Source: DATDDB01 sp036524005
GTDB lineage: Bacteria; Pseudomonadota; Gammaproteobacteria; Burkholderiales; Gallionellaceae
Reading direction: 5' to 3'
NCBI GenBank assembly: GCA_036524005.1
Contig: DATDDB010000152.1
Location: 1-37,004, forward strand
Length of the DNA: 37,004 bases
The notes under the pieces were generated by a model. It searched no databases. It saw only the letters and a list, made by a program, of their open reading frames with translations, and had not been told where the DNA came from. Shown here in pieces: positions 1-8,032 of the stretch. How positions within the stretch are numbered: the first letter of the stretch is position 1; the number at the start of each line of letters is the position of its first letter. The position numbers and the translations under genes are program-made.

Positions 1-980
1 TCGAGCAGGTTGCCGCGCGCCACGAAACGCTGGTTGACCGGGCGGATTTCGCCGGCCTCCGGAAACAGGCGCGCGCGCATGTTTTGCAGCAGCACGGCAT
101 TCAGCAGCTGTACGGCCTGCTTGGTGCGGTAATAATGCTGCATCAGATGTTCGCTGGCGAGGTGCGTGGCAGTGGCGGCTATCCCGAATTGCTGGGCCAG
201 TTCGGTCTGGTAGTCAAACAGCAACCGGTCTTCGCGGCGCTGTGCCAGGAAATGCAGGCGGATGCGCAGGTTTTGCAGCAGCGATTCGTGGCGCGCGATG
301 GCGGATGCTTCAGCCGCAGTGATCAGCCCGGCCTGGGTCAATTCCTTCCAGGTATCGCCCAGGCCGCAAGCGCGGCTGATCCACAGCACGTTCTGCAAAT
401 CGCGCAAGCCACCCGGGCTTTCCTTGAGGTTGGGCTCGAGGTTGTAATCGGTGTCCAGGTAACGCGCGTAGCGTTTCTCCTGTTCCTGGGTCTTGGCGAG
501 ATAAAAGGCGCGGCGGTCGAGGTGTTGTGCCAGCGTGTCGCGCATTTCCTCAAAAAGTTCCTGCGCCCCCGTCAGCAGGCGCGCTTCCAGCAGGTTGGTC
601 TGCACCGTGACATCGACGGATTCAGCGACGCATTGTTCCACCGTGCGCACGCTATGGCCGACTTCGAGGCCGATGTCCCACAGCATCTGCACCAGCTCGT
701 GCAGGCGGTACTGCAATTCTTCGTCCGGTTCATGCGGCAGCAGGATCAGGAGGTCGATGTCGGATTTGGGATAGAGCTCCCCCCTCCCGTAGCCCCCGGT
801 GGCCGCCAGCGCCAGCTCGCGCGGCATCGCCAGCTCGCTCCACACCTGGCGCAGATGCTGGTCCACCAGTTTCGCATGGGCCTGTAGCAGGCGGGCAGGC
901 CGCGAGCGCGGGCCATAATCTTTTTGCAGTGCGGCGCGAGCGGCGCGCAGGCTGTCGCGTATGGCCGCTATGCTGGACAT
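1..980 (-). CDS. glnD: Bifunctional uridylyltransferase/uridylyl-removing enzyme GlnD, 5' part only
   Basis: The first 326 residues are present and the gene runs off the left edge. GlnD uridylylates and de-uridylylates PII proteins in response to glutamine, setting nitrogen status signalling in the cytosol. The nucleotidyltransferase motif is visible as GGYGRGEL at residues 62-69 followed by SDID at 73-76, whose two aspartates bind metal. Further on, NLKESPGGLRDLQ is a typical GlnD stretch. The HD and ACT domains would lie outside the window. The ATG at 980 is chosen because no other in-frame start lies between it and upstream stops. It begins 8 nt after the map stop, so the two genes are probably co-transcribed; no clear Shine-Dalgarno is seen, which suggests coupling to map. 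Identity is secure from the motifs and the map neighbour. Confidence 0.93.
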   Translation of the reverse strand, partial: MSSIAAIRDSLRAARAALQKDYGPRSRPARLLQAHAKLVDQHLRQVWSELAMPRELALAATGGYGRGELYPKSDIDLLILLPHEPDEELQYRLHELVQMLWDIGLEVGHSVRTVEQCVAESVDVTVQTNLLEARLLTGAQELFEEMRDTLAQHLDRRAFYLAKTQEQEKRYARYLDTDYNLEPNLKESPGGLRDLQNVLWISRACGLGDTWKELTQAGLITAAEASAIARHESLLQNLRIRLHFLAQRREDRLLFDYQTELAQQFGIAATATHLASEHLMQHYYRTKQAVQLLNAVLLQNMRARLFPEAGEIRPVNQRFVARGNLL

Positions 981-988
981 CGCTATCG

Positions 989-1783
989 CTATGGAATGGG
1001 GGGAGGGGGGGAGCCGGCAGAAAGCGTCAGTACTTCAAAGCCGGTCTCGGTGACCGCGATGGTGTGTTCCCATTGCGCGGAAAGGCTGTGATCCTTGGTC
1101 ACGATGGTCCAGCCATCCCCGAGCTGCTTGATGCCTGCCTTGCCGGCATTGATCATCGGCTCGATGGTGAAAGTCATGCCGGCTTCCAGCTTCATTCCTG
1201 TGCCTTGCTTGCCGTAATGCAGCACCTGAGGTTCCTCGTGGAAGTTCCTGCCCAGGCCATGGCCGCAGAATTCGCGCACCACGCTGAAACCGAGCGGCTC
1301 GACATAGCTCTGGATGGCATGACCGATGTCGCCCAGATGCGAGCCATGTTTCACCGTGCGTATGCCGCGCCACATGGCTTGATAGCTGGCCTCGCACAGG
1401 CGGTGGGCCTGGATCGAGACATCACCGACCAGGAACATGCGGCTGGTATCGCCATGCCAGCCATCTTTTATGGTGGTGATGTCAATGTTAACGATGTCGC
1501 CGTTCTTGAGGATTTTGTCGCCCGGCACGCCGTGGCACACCTGGTGGTTGATCGAGGTACAGATCGATTTGGGATAGGGCTTGTGCCCGGACGGCGCATA
1601 ATTGAGCGGCGCAGGTATGCATTGCTGCACATTCACCATGTAATCATGGCACAGCCTGTCCAACTCGCCAGTGGTGATTCCGGCCTGCACGTAAGGCGTG
1701 ATGTAATCCAGCACCTCTGAGGCCAGGCGGCAGGCCAGGCGCATTTTTTCGATTTCTTGCGGAGTTTTGAGACTGACGGACAT
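989..1783 (-). CDS. map: Type I methionine aminopeptidase
   Basis: Removes the N-terminal methionine from nascent proteins. The 264-residue product has the normal length for a bacterial type I enzyme. All five metal ligands can be placed: D101 and D112 (VNIDITTIKDGWHGDTS), H175 (GHGLGRNFHEEP), E208 (TIEPMIN) and E239 (WEHTIAV); H84 in HGVPGD is the substrate-site histidine. The ATG at 1783 gives the family-typical start MSVSLKTPQEIEKM; a reading frame continues upstream to 1852 but that extension does not resemble the family. The tail ends in a proline-rich SPPPPIP. It lies directly before glnD. In many proteobacteria rpsB-tsf sit on the other side of map; here that place is taken by a divergent outer-membrane protein gene. 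Confidence 0.96.
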   Translation of the reverse strand: MSVSLKTPQEIEKMRLACRLASEVLDYITPYVQAGITTGELDRLCHDYMVNVQQCIPAPLNYAPSGHKPYPKSICTSINHQVCHGVPGDKILKNGDIVNIDITTIKDGWHGDTSRMFLVGDVSIQAHRLCEASYQAMWRGIRTVKHGSHLGDIGHAIQSYVEPLGFSVVREFCGHGLGRNFHEEPQVLHYGKQGTGMKLEAGMTFTIEPMINAGKAGIKQLGDGWTIVTKDHSLSAQWEHTIAVTETGFEVLTLSAGSPPPPIP

Positions 1784-1867
1784 GGTGAAATTATTCGGAG
1801 GTTTTCTTAAATCAAGGTTTGCAAGGATAAGGGATAGCGGAAGGATGCACAACCGCTTAAGGAAGCA

Positions 1868-1896
1868 TTGAATCGGTCATTCATTGGCTATATAGT
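1868..1896 (+). promoter_or_regulatory. Putative sigma70 promoter of the outer-membrane protein gene
   Basis: TTGAAT (1868-1873), a 17-nt spacer, then TATAGT (1891-1896). Transcription would start near 1903, about 19 nt before the ATG at 1922, with GGGGA at 1914-1918 as ribosome binding site. This supports the start at 1922 over the earlier in-frame start at 1868, which would lie on the -35 box. Prediction from sequence only. Confidence 0.45.
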
Positions 1897-1921
1897 GCCC
1901 TCCAGCGCAATCGGGGACATA

Positions 1922-2740
1922 ATGAGAACAATTGCCGTATATGCATCTTGCATGGTGCTTTCCGCAAGCGCCCTTGCGGACTCTTCCGACATACTCGCCT
2001 CGAACAATCAGGTCGCCGTGCAGTTTGTCGCCACACACGTCGATTACAAGGAAATCGGCAATGGCTTTTTGGGTACCAGCACAGAGTTGCTGGACACCGA
2101 GCATGGCCCCGTGCCGGGAGTTGCCCTCTCCATCACCGTCATGGAAGCCCCGGAAAATTTATATTTCCGGGCCGAGTATGATCATTCCAGCGGCCATACG
2201 CACTATGTAGGGTCATACATCGGCGGGACTTACGGCTCGGTGGTGGGGATCACCGGTGTAACGATGTCGAACTATGGCGCACGGATCGGGATGGGTTTTG
2301 GCGTGCACAGCCACTTCATGCTGACGCCTTATCTTGAAATGGGAGGGCATGAATGGAGCAGGCAGGTCAATTACGGTGAAACCTATGTACACAGCCACCT
2401 TGGGGCCGGACTGCTGGCCCAGTTTTCTCCCGGAGCAAAGCTGGTGTTATCGGCGGACGCCATGCGCGGCAGGACCATAGGATCCTACATACATGTCAAT
2501 TCGGGGCCGCTGATGAAGGGTTTTTCGGGGCCGCTGGGCAATTCAGCGATTTACCGGATAGGCATAGCGGCGGATTACGCCTTCTCCCCGAATATCCACG
2601 GGAACATCTCCATGGACTATATGCACTTCAAGTACGGCATGAGCGCGGCCTACTCAGTGGGCGGGGGCTTCGTCGCATGGGAGCCGGACAGCAAGACCTG
2701 GTATACCACCACCAAGCTGGGGCTGGGGATAGCATTCTGA
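1922..2740 (+). CDS. Putative outer-membrane beta-barrel protein, function unknown
   Basis: The 272-residue product begins with a Sec signal peptide (MRTIAVYASCMVLSASALA, likely cut after residue 19). The mature part has alternating hydrophobic/polar segments rich in Gly, Tyr, His and Ser, such as YLEMGGHEW and YRIGIAADYAF, and ends in a terminal phenylalanine (GLGIAF). This is the usual C-terminal signature for insertion of a barrel by the BAM machinery. I do not recognise a family with certainty; it resembles the general small 8- to 12-strand barrel type (OmpW/opacity-like in style), without a catalytic motif I can name. The start is fixed by signal peptide, ribosome binding site and predicted promoter. 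It is divergent from map and convergent with the kinase gene, so it is probably a single-gene unit. Confidence 0.7.
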   Translation: MRTIAVYASCMVLSASALADSSDILASNNQVAVQFVATHVDYKEIGNGFLGTSTELLDTEHGPVPGVALSITVMEAPENLYFRAEYDHSSGHTHYVGSYIGGTYGSVVGITGVTMSNYGARIGMGFGVHSHFMLTPYLEMGGHEWSRQVNYGETYVHSHLGAGLLAQFSPGAKLVLSADAMRGRTIGSYIHVNSGPLMKGFSGPLGNSAIYRIGIAADYAFSPNIHGNISMDYMHFKYGMSAAYSVGGGFVAWEPDSKTWYTTTKLGLGIAF

Positions 2741-2747
2741 TGGGCAA

Positions 2748-2774
2748 CGGGTGCCCCGAGGCACGAGGCACCCG
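2748..2774. terminator. Hairpin between convergent genes, possible bidirectional terminator
   Basis: CGGGTGCC (2748-2755) and GGCACCCG (2767-2774) form a perfect 8-bp GC-rich stem with an 11-nt loop. It fills the 36-nt gap between the barrel protein stop (2740) and the kinase stop (2777). No T-run follows on either strand, so it is not a textbook intrinsic terminator, but position and stability suit transcript end definition for both genes. Confidence 0.45.
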
Positions 2775-2776
2775 GC

Positions 2777-3706
2777 CTATGTATTCGAACAATACGGGAT
2801 GCAGCGGCGAATTGCCTCGGCCATTTCGGCCCCGCTTTGAAAACGCCGTTCCGGATCCTTTTCCAGGGCGCGGTTGATCACTTCGCATACCTCGCGAGGC
2901 AAGTCCGGACGGACAGACAGGATGTCGGTGTGTGGTTTCTGGACAATATTGCCCATCACCTCGAAATCAGTATTGCCCTCGAACGGCAGCTTCCCGCTCA
3001 CCAACTGGTATAGGGTGGCGCCGAGCGAAAACAGGTCGGATAGATGATTTACCTGGTTGCCCATCACCTGTTCCGGCGACATGTAAAGCGGGGTGCCCAG
3101 CACCAGTCCAACCCGGGTCGAATTCAGGTCCATCAGCCGTGAAATGCCGAAATCGGTCAGCTTGACCGAGTTTTCTGCAGCGTCATACATGATATTGCCG
3201 GGCTTGACGTCGCGGTGAACGATGCCCAATTCATGCCCCTCTTCATGGGCATAGCCCAGGGCGTCTGCGGCGCGCGCCATGATCTCCAGCGCCTTGGGCA
3301 GGGGCAGCAGATTATCCGGCCGGGTATACTCAGTCAGCTCCACACCTTTCAGGTATTCCATCGCGATATAAGCGAGGCCGTGCTCCTCACCGACATCATA
3401 GATGACGACGATGTCCGGATGATGCAGCCAGGTGAGGATTTCCGCCTCGCGCATGAAGCGTTCCCTGGTGTCTTGCAGCACCTTGGCGTTGAATTGATTG
3501 CCCAGACTCATGGTTTTAAGCGCGACATCCACGCCGGAACCCACGTCATGGCCGAGGTAAACCACCCCCATCGATCCGCGGCCGATTTCACGGATTACCT
3601 CGAACGTGCCGAGCATTTTGGGCATGTTGCCGGCCATTTTGCCGGCGGTTTCCATGGGCTTTGCCGAGTCGCGTTTTTTGCGCTTCCAGAACTTCAGGCT
3701 GAACAT
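2777..3706 (-). CDS. Soluble Hanks-type serine/threonine protein kinase
   Basis: The 309-residue product is almost entirely one eukaryotic-like kinase domain. Visible elements: glycine loop GRGSMG (42-47), catalytic lysine K64 in VALKTM, HRDVKPGN (164-171) with the catalytic Asp, DFG (185-187), the activation segment end GTPLYMSPEQ (204-213) and SDLFSLGATLYQL. All residues needed for activity are present. There is no transmembrane helix, PASTA or other sensor domain; only about 30 basic, linker-like residues precede the domain. It starts 9 nt after the phosphatase stop with a good AAGGAG site, so the two are co-expressed. Family knowledge plus context suggest it phosphorylates a protein in the STAS/phosphatase switch or an independent target; the substrate is not visible. 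Confidence 0.93.
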   Translation of the reverse strand: MFSLKFWKRKKRDSAKPMETAGKMAGNMPKMLGTFEVIREIGRGSMGVVYLGHDVGSGVDVALKTMSLGNQFNAKVLQDTRERFMREAEILTWLHHPDIVVIYDVGEEHGLAYIAMEYLKGVELTEYTRPDNLLPLPKALEIMARAADALGYAHEEGHELGIVHRDVKPGNIMYDAAENSVKLTDFGISRLMDLNSTRVGLVLGTPLYMSPEQVMGNQVNHLSDLFSLGATLYQLVSGKLPFEGNTDFEVMGNIVQKPHTDILSVRPDLPREVCEVINRALEKDPERRFQSGAEMAEAIRRCIPYCSNT

Positions 3707-3715
3707 GACGCTCCT

Positions 3716-5467
3716 TTATTTTCTGCTATGTTGGGATGACTTCATGGTTCTCTCGGGATGTCTGCGGATAACCAGGAGGGTATAGTCATCGTCCAGGGTG
3801 TTGCTTCCGGTGAATTCCGTCACCGCCTGCCGGACAGATTCCACAATGTACTCGGTTGATTGGTTGCCAACCCGGCGCAATAGTTCAATCAGGCGTTCTT
3901 CGGAAAACTCTTCGCCCGAGACAGGCTGGGCTTCCGTGACACCATCCGTATAGCAGACCAGCGTATCTTCGGGAGCCAGCACCATTTCAAGGGAGGAGTG
4001 GGTAAGGCCGGGAAGCGCGCCCACCAGCGCGCCCTTGGGAATGGGGATCGCGGAAGCCTTATTCCCGCTGATGAGTATCGGTGCGCAATGCCCCCCGTTG
4101 GAATACACTAGCCGACCGGTCTTAACGTTGAGGAAACCGCAAAACAGGGTTATGAACAGGTTGGTATCGTTTCCTGTGCAAAGCTGTTCGTTGATTTTTC
4201 CGATGACCTCGTCCGGGCGCATCGTGCTCATCGCTGCAATGCGCATCAGCCCGATCGAGCGAGCCATGAACAGGGCGGCCGGAATGCCGTGTCCGGATAC
4301 GTCGCCGATGCAGATGAACAAATGGCTGTCATCCACGAAAAAGGCGTCGAACAGGTCTCCGCCTACCTCAGAGGCAGGTTGCATCAGGGCGGCAATTTCC
4401 AGGTCATCGCGTTCGGGGAACATCGGGTTGCGCAGCGGCAGCATGCTGGCCTGCAGCTGGCGCGCAACATCCAGTTCCTGGTGCAGGTGATGCAGGGCAA
4501 GTTGCTTGCGCTGCGCTTCCATCATGGTTTCGTTGGTGCGGCGCATGCGCTCGGTCAAGGCGATCAGCAGGTTGCGGGCCACGCCGGGGATGGTCAGCAG
4601 GCGATTGAAGAACAGCTCGGGGGGGACTTTCAGGACGCGCGCCTCGTCGGTGGCCACGACCAGCGCAGTCACGGGTTTGCCGTCAATCGCGGACATTTCG
4701 CCTATGCATTCGCCGGGAGCGATCGGAATCGCGGCCTCGGGGTTCAGGTCGCTGTCCAGGCAGGCGGAGAGACTCCCGTCCAGCAGTATGAATACTGCCT
4801 CGTTTGCCGCACCTGGCTTGAGCAAAGGGGTGCCGGGAGGCAGGATCAGCACATCGCATTGATTCAGGATCTTGAGGACCGCATCCACATCGGTGCCGCG
4901 AAACAATGGCATCCAGCTCATGTCGGGGCGGCTCGCGCCCTGTTGGGCGGAAACCTGCAGGTCGTCGAGGCGGAAAGGCCGTACCTGTACTCCCGGGATG
5001 GTTTGGCCGGATGCTTCCGAGGCCGTTGTGATCCAGCGCACGGTGAAGGCCAAATGATTCTGGTTATCCAGGTAGGCATAACTCATTTCATCGGCCAGGC
5101 TGCGTATCATGGGTATGCCCAGCCCGCCCGGGATGGCCTCGTCCAGTGACTTGGGCGCAGGCTTGGGGGGATGGGCGAGGGGATCAAAAGCCATGCCGGC
5201 ATCGGTGAGGGTGATGGTTGCCTCTTTCAGTCCCGGCAGCTGGGCGAAATTCAGGCGCAGCAGTATCGGGGCTGCGAGGGCTGATGGGCCGCCATGATCG
5301 ATGATGTTGGCCAAAGCCTCGTTCAGAAACAGGTCAATGCGTTCCAGCTGTTCGGCAGGAACCGCGTTCCTGAGGCTTTCCTCTTTCAGCCACTCCGATG
5401 CGCGGAGCAGCGCGCCTGCGTTGTGGGGTGCAGGAAGTTCCAGGCTGCATGCGGGAGAATCGGCCAT
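3716..5467 (-). CDS. Fusion protein: HATPase (anti-sigma-kinase type), cNMP-binding fold, PP2C (SpoIIE/RsbU) phosphatase
   Basis: The 583-residue product carries three modules. Residues about 10-150 form an RsbW-like GHKL ATPase with N-box E50-A-L-A-N54, G1 box DAGMAF (89-94) and G2 box GGLGI (114-118). Residues about 185-285 form a cyclic-nucleotide-binding fold, including GECIGEMSAIDG, but the usual Pro-Arg phosphate-binding arginine is V266, so canonical cAMP binding is doubtful. A helical linker (about 300-343, ending ARQLQASMLP) leads to a PP2C/SpoIIE domain with GGD (369-371), GDVSGHG (388-394), YTDG (507-510) and DDD (559-561), the metal-binding set. In known partner-switching systems such proteins act on STAS antagonists; here the STAS gene lies 85 nt upstream. 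ATG at 5467 is preferred over a TTG at 5491, which lacks a ribosome binding site. Confidence 0.9.
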   Translation of the reverse strand: MADSPACSLELPAPHNAGALLRASEWLKEESLRNAVPAEQLERIDLFLNEALANIIDHGGPSALAAPILLRLNFAQLPGLKEATITLTDAGMAFDPLAHPPKPAPKSLDEAIPGGLGIPMIRSLADEMSYAYLDNQNHLAFTVRWITTASEASGQTIPGVQVRPFRLDDLQVSAQQGASRPDMSWMPLFRGTDVDAVLKILNQCDVLILPPGTPLLKPGAANEAVFILLDGSLSACLDSDLNPEAAIPIAPGECIGEMSAIDGKPVTALVVATDEARVLKVPPELFFNRLLTIPGVARNLLIALTERMRRTNETMMEAQRKQLALHHLHQELDVARQLQASMLPLRNPMFPERDDLEIAALMQPASEVGGDLFDAFFVDDSHLFICIGDVSGHGIPAALFMARSIGLMRIAAMSTMRPDEVIGKINEQLCTGNDTNLFITLFCGFLNVKTGRLVYSNGGHCAPILISGNKASAIPIPKGALVGALPGLTHSSLEMVLAPEDTLVCYTDGVTEAQPVSGEEFSEERLIELLRRVGNQSTEYIVESVRQAVTEFTGSNTLDDDYTLLVIRRHPERTMKSSQHSRK

Positions 5468-5552
5468 GCGCTCAGTCCGCCACCGCGGCAAGGATATGGG
5501 GGCGCCGGATTCGTATCAAACGGTTCTCATCAGGCAAATGATTTGTCCGCGT

Positions 5553-5906
5553 TCAGGCAGCCACGCTGTCCAGGGATTTTTTGGCATCTTCCAGGCGGGT
5601 AAACATTTGCAGCAGAACGTCTATTCCGGTGGAGGACAGTGTTTTTGCAACCGAGGTGTTGTCGCCCACCACCAGCGCCATGTGCCCCCCCATCTTGTGC
5701 AGCGCTTTTGCGTTTGAAATCAGGGCACGTATGCCTATGGAGGCCAGAAACGTGACGCCGGTGAAGTCAATGATGACATTGCGCTTGGCTTCGGTGGAGA
5801 GTTCGGCAAAACGGGCGGCGATCATGTCGGTTCCGCGTATGTCGAGGCGGCCGGTGATCACAATGCGGCGCAGTCCCGGGTTGATGTCCTCATGGGAAAT
5901 TTCCAT
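5553..5906 (-). CDS. STAS-domain anti-anti-sigma-factor-like protein
   Basis: A 117-residue single STAS domain of the SpoIIAA/RsbV type. The core pattern IIDFTGVTFLASIGIRAL places the candidate phosphoserine at S56, at the position phosphorylated in antagonists by their partner kinase. It reads into the HATPase/PP2C fusion and the Ser/Thr kinase on the same strand. The inferred circuit is that the HATPase module (or the Hanks kinase) phosphorylates S56 and the PP2C module removes the phosphate. What the unphosphorylated protein releases, a sigma factor or another effector, cannot be read from this window because no sigma factor gene is present. Confidence 0.9.
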   Translation of the reverse strand: MEISHEDINPGLRRIVITGRLDIRGTDMIAARFAELSTEAKRNVIIDFTGVTFLASIGIRALISNAKALHKMGGHMALVVGDNTSVAKTLSSTGIDVLLQMFTRLEDAKKSLDSVAA

Positions 5907-5918
5907 ATTAAACGCTCT

Positions 5919-5989
5919 TTTGATGATTTTAGTTCTGCGGCAAATTAAGCTGCGTGGAGTATGACTAACTTGTACAATTTATCATCAAA
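5919..5989. repeat. Spaced 9-bp inverted repeat in a divergent promoter region
   Basis: TTTGATGAT (5919-5927) and ATCATCAAA (5981-5989) are exact reverse complements with 53 nt between them. They flank the space between the STAS gene (start 5906) and the divergent hydrolase gene. They could be two operator half-sites bound by one regulator, or chance in a fairly AT-rich stretch. Confidence 0.3.
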
Positions 5990-6020
5990 GAAACCCATAT
6001 GCCAGCGGCATGAATATTAT

Positions 6021-6049
6021 TTGGTATTTTGGCACCTGCATCGTACTAA
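6021..6049 (+). promoter_or_regulatory. Weak candidate sigma70 promoter for the hydrolase-GDPD-glpD operon
   Basis: TTGGTA (6021-6026), 17 nt, TACTAA (6044-6049). Both boxes are only partial matches. Transcription would start near 6056, 16 nt before the proposed ATG at 6072. A TGGCAC/GTGCCA inverted repeat (about 6030-6056) overlaps the spacer and the -10 box and might be an operator. Confidence 0.3.
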
Positions 6050-6071
6050 GCGTGCCAGGACCATCAATCGA

Positions 6072-7292
6072 ATGACAATAACTCAAAGGCGAGGCCGGAT
6101 CATTCCAGATATTTCCATGCCCGTGCTTGAATCCCGGCACCAGCCGTCTGGACTGAATTCGGATTTCTGCCTTGGCCAGCTGAATTTCGCGGATTATGTG
6201 GCAGCCTGCCGGGAAATGCTGCGCCAGGCGCACTCCGGAAAGTCGCCGGGCGACCAGGAAAAAGCGGTGGCAGGCAATGCGCCGTTTGAGCTTAAACCGG
6301 AAGGGGCTTTCCAGGCGGGACGGAACAAGCCTTTTCGCCGCGGCATACTGCTTGTTCACGGGCTCACCGACTCTCCCTACTTCATGAGGCCCGTGGCCGA
6401 ATTCTTTCGCAAGCAGGGATTCCGCGTCATGGCCGTGCTGTTGCCGGGCCATGGCACACAGCCCGGGGATTTGCTGGATGTGCGCTGGCAGGAGTGGGCG
6501 CGCGCGGTGGCTTACGGCGCAGAGCAGCTGGCTGGGGAGGCCGATGAAATCTATCTGGCTGGTTATTCCGCCGGCGCTACGCTGAGCGTGCGCCACAGCC
6601 TGCTGGACAGCCGGGTGAATGGTGTCTTCTTGTTCTCTCCCGCGCTCAAGGTTTCTGCGCTCGCAGCTTGGGCCAATTTGCACAAATTATACAGCTGGTT
6701 GCGGCCGTCGGCGAAATGGGTGGACATCAAGCCCGATGCGGATGTTTACAAGTATGAATCCTTCCCCAAGAATGCCGCACACCAGATGCATGCCCTGATT
6801 GCAGACCTGCACTTGCGAATGCGGGGACGCAGGCTGGAGATTCCGGTCTTCACGGCGGCCAGCGCCGACGATACCACTGTGAACTCTTCCGCGACCGTGC
6901 AATTCATGGCGTGCGCACGCCATGCATGCAGCAAGCTGGTGTATTACACCCCGGATACTGCGCAACCGCTTCCCGGCATTGAGAAGAGCCGGGTTGAACT
7001 GGTGAGCAGCGTAGTGCCGGAGCAAAACATCGTGAGCTTTTCCCACCTTTCCATTTTGCTGCCCCCGGAAGATTCGCATTATGGCAGGGCAGGGGAATAC
7101 TCCAACTGCCTGCATTATTATCCGGATGACATGGAGAAATTCGCCGTTTGCCGCAATAATTCTCCTGCCGTCCGGCAAGGCGAAGTTACTGAAAACAGCC
7201 TGCGCGCCGGGGTGATGCGCCGCCTGACGTACAATCCTCATTTCATACAAATGGAAGCATCCATGCGGAAATTCATCGGAAATTTGCCATGA
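6072..7292 (+). CDS. Alpha/beta hydrolase, lysophospholipase/carboxylesterase type
   Basis: The 406-residue product (from the ATG at 6072) has an alpha/beta hydrolase core: oxyanion-region HGLTDSPYF (96-104), LLPGHGTQPGD (123-133), nucleophile elbow GYSAG with S166, a likely acid at D266 or D267 (SADDTTVN), and a probable catalytic histidine H325 (FSHLSI). About 80 residues precede the core. No signal peptide is evident, so it is probably cytosolic. It overlaps the glycerophosphodiesterase gene by ATGA, which suggests that it removes acyl chains from lysophospholipids or glycerides to feed that enzyme; the exact substrate is inferred from context. The start is uncertain: in-frame ATGs exist at 5961, 6072 and 6117, none with a strong ribosome binding site. 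Confidence 0.8.
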   Translation: MTITQRRGRIIPDISMPVLESRHQPSGLNSDFCLGQLNFADYVAACREMLRQAHSGKSPGDQEKAVAGNAPFELKPEGAFQAGRNKPFRRGILLVHGLTDSPYFMRPVAEFFRKQGFRVMAVLLPGHGTQPGDLLDVRWQEWARAVAYGAEQLAGEADEIYLAGYSAGATLSVRHSLLDSRVNGVFLFSPALKVSALAAWANLHKLYSWLRPSAKWVDIKPDADVYKYESFPKNAAHQMHALIADLHLRMRGRRLEIPVFTAASADDTTVNSSATVQFMACARHACSKLVYYTPDTAQPLPGIEKSRVELVSSVVPEQNIVSFSHLSILLPPEDSHYGRAGEYSNCLHYYPDDMEKFAVCRNNSPAVRQGEVTENSLRAGVMRRLTYNPHFIQMEASMRKFIGNLP

Positions 7293-8032
7293 GCAGCACG
7301 CTAATCTATGCCCACCGGGGCGCCAACCGGGAAGCGGCGGAAAACACCCGTACCGCCTTCGACCGTGCGCTGGCTTATCCCATAGACGGCATGGAAACCG
7401 ATGTGCAGCTCAGTCGCGATGGCGTGGCCGTGCTGTGGCACGACGGGTTTCTCGGCAAGCTTGGTTTGCCTGCCAGACGCATTGATGATTACGAATATCG
7501 CGAGCTGCAGGGCATGGACTTTGCTGCGCATTTTGGACGGGGCACAAAACCTGAAGGCATCATGGGCTTGAGCGAATTTGTCGCGACATACAAGCCGCGC
7601 TGCCGCCTGCTGCTGGAAATCAAGAGCCGCGATCATGAAGATGCCGGGCGGCGCGAGGCCAAAATCAGGCAAACGCTGGAGCTGGCCGGTGATCCCGGGA
7701 GTGGTTCAGTGCTGGCTTCGTCCTTCCATTTGCCCAGCCTGATATACGCCCACCAGTGCGCGCCGGATTTTCCGCTGGTGCTGAATTGCGAATCCAGCCT
7801 GAGGGTGGCGGATGCCGAAGAATTACTGAATACTCAACCCTATCTGTACGGCCTGTGCCTGCACAAAAAAACACTGGATAGCAACATGGTTGAAATGCTG
7901 CGCCGCCATGGAAAATCCATTGCGGTATATACCTGCAACAGCGATGATGAAATTCGCCGCGCGCTCGATCTGGGCGTGGACATACTCATATCCGATGTAC
8001 CGCAAAGGGCGCTGCAACTGAGGGATGCATGA
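7289..8032 (+). CDS. Cytosolic glycerophosphodiester phosphodiesterase
   Basis: Hydrolyses glycerophosphodiesters (deacylated phospholipids) to sn-glycerol 3-phosphate and an alcohol. The 247-residue length fits the short UgpQ-like type without signal peptide. Catalytic pieces of the TIM-barrel family are visible: H9-R10 (AHRGA), E18-N19-T20, E36 and D38 (GMETDVQLSRDG), H51 (LWHDG), and E109-type LLLEIK further on. It overlaps the upstream hydrolase and the downstream glpD by 4 nt each (ATGA), so the three proteins are made by coupled translation. The glycerol 3-phosphate formed is the substrate of GlpD. Confidence 0.93.
   Translation: MSSTLIYAHRGANREAAENTRTAFDRALAYPIDGMETDVQLSRDGVAVLWHDGFLGKLGLPARRIDDYEYRELQGMDFAAHFGRGTKPEGIMGLSEFVATYKPRCRLLLEIKSRDHEDAGRREAKIRQTLELAGDPGSGSVLASSFHLPSLIYAHQCAPDFPLVLNCESSLRVADAEELLNTQPYLYGLCLHKKTLDSNMVEMLRRHGKSIAVYTCNSDDEIRRALDLGVDILISDVPQRALQLRDA

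Noticed and set aside
84..887. 267-residue plus-strand frame at the left edge
   Set aside because: Antisense to glnD, whose minus-strand translation carries the nucleotidyltransferase motifs.
6030..6050. Sigma54-like TGGCAC element before the hydrolase gene
   Set aside because: The GC pair required at the -12 position is missing at the right distance.
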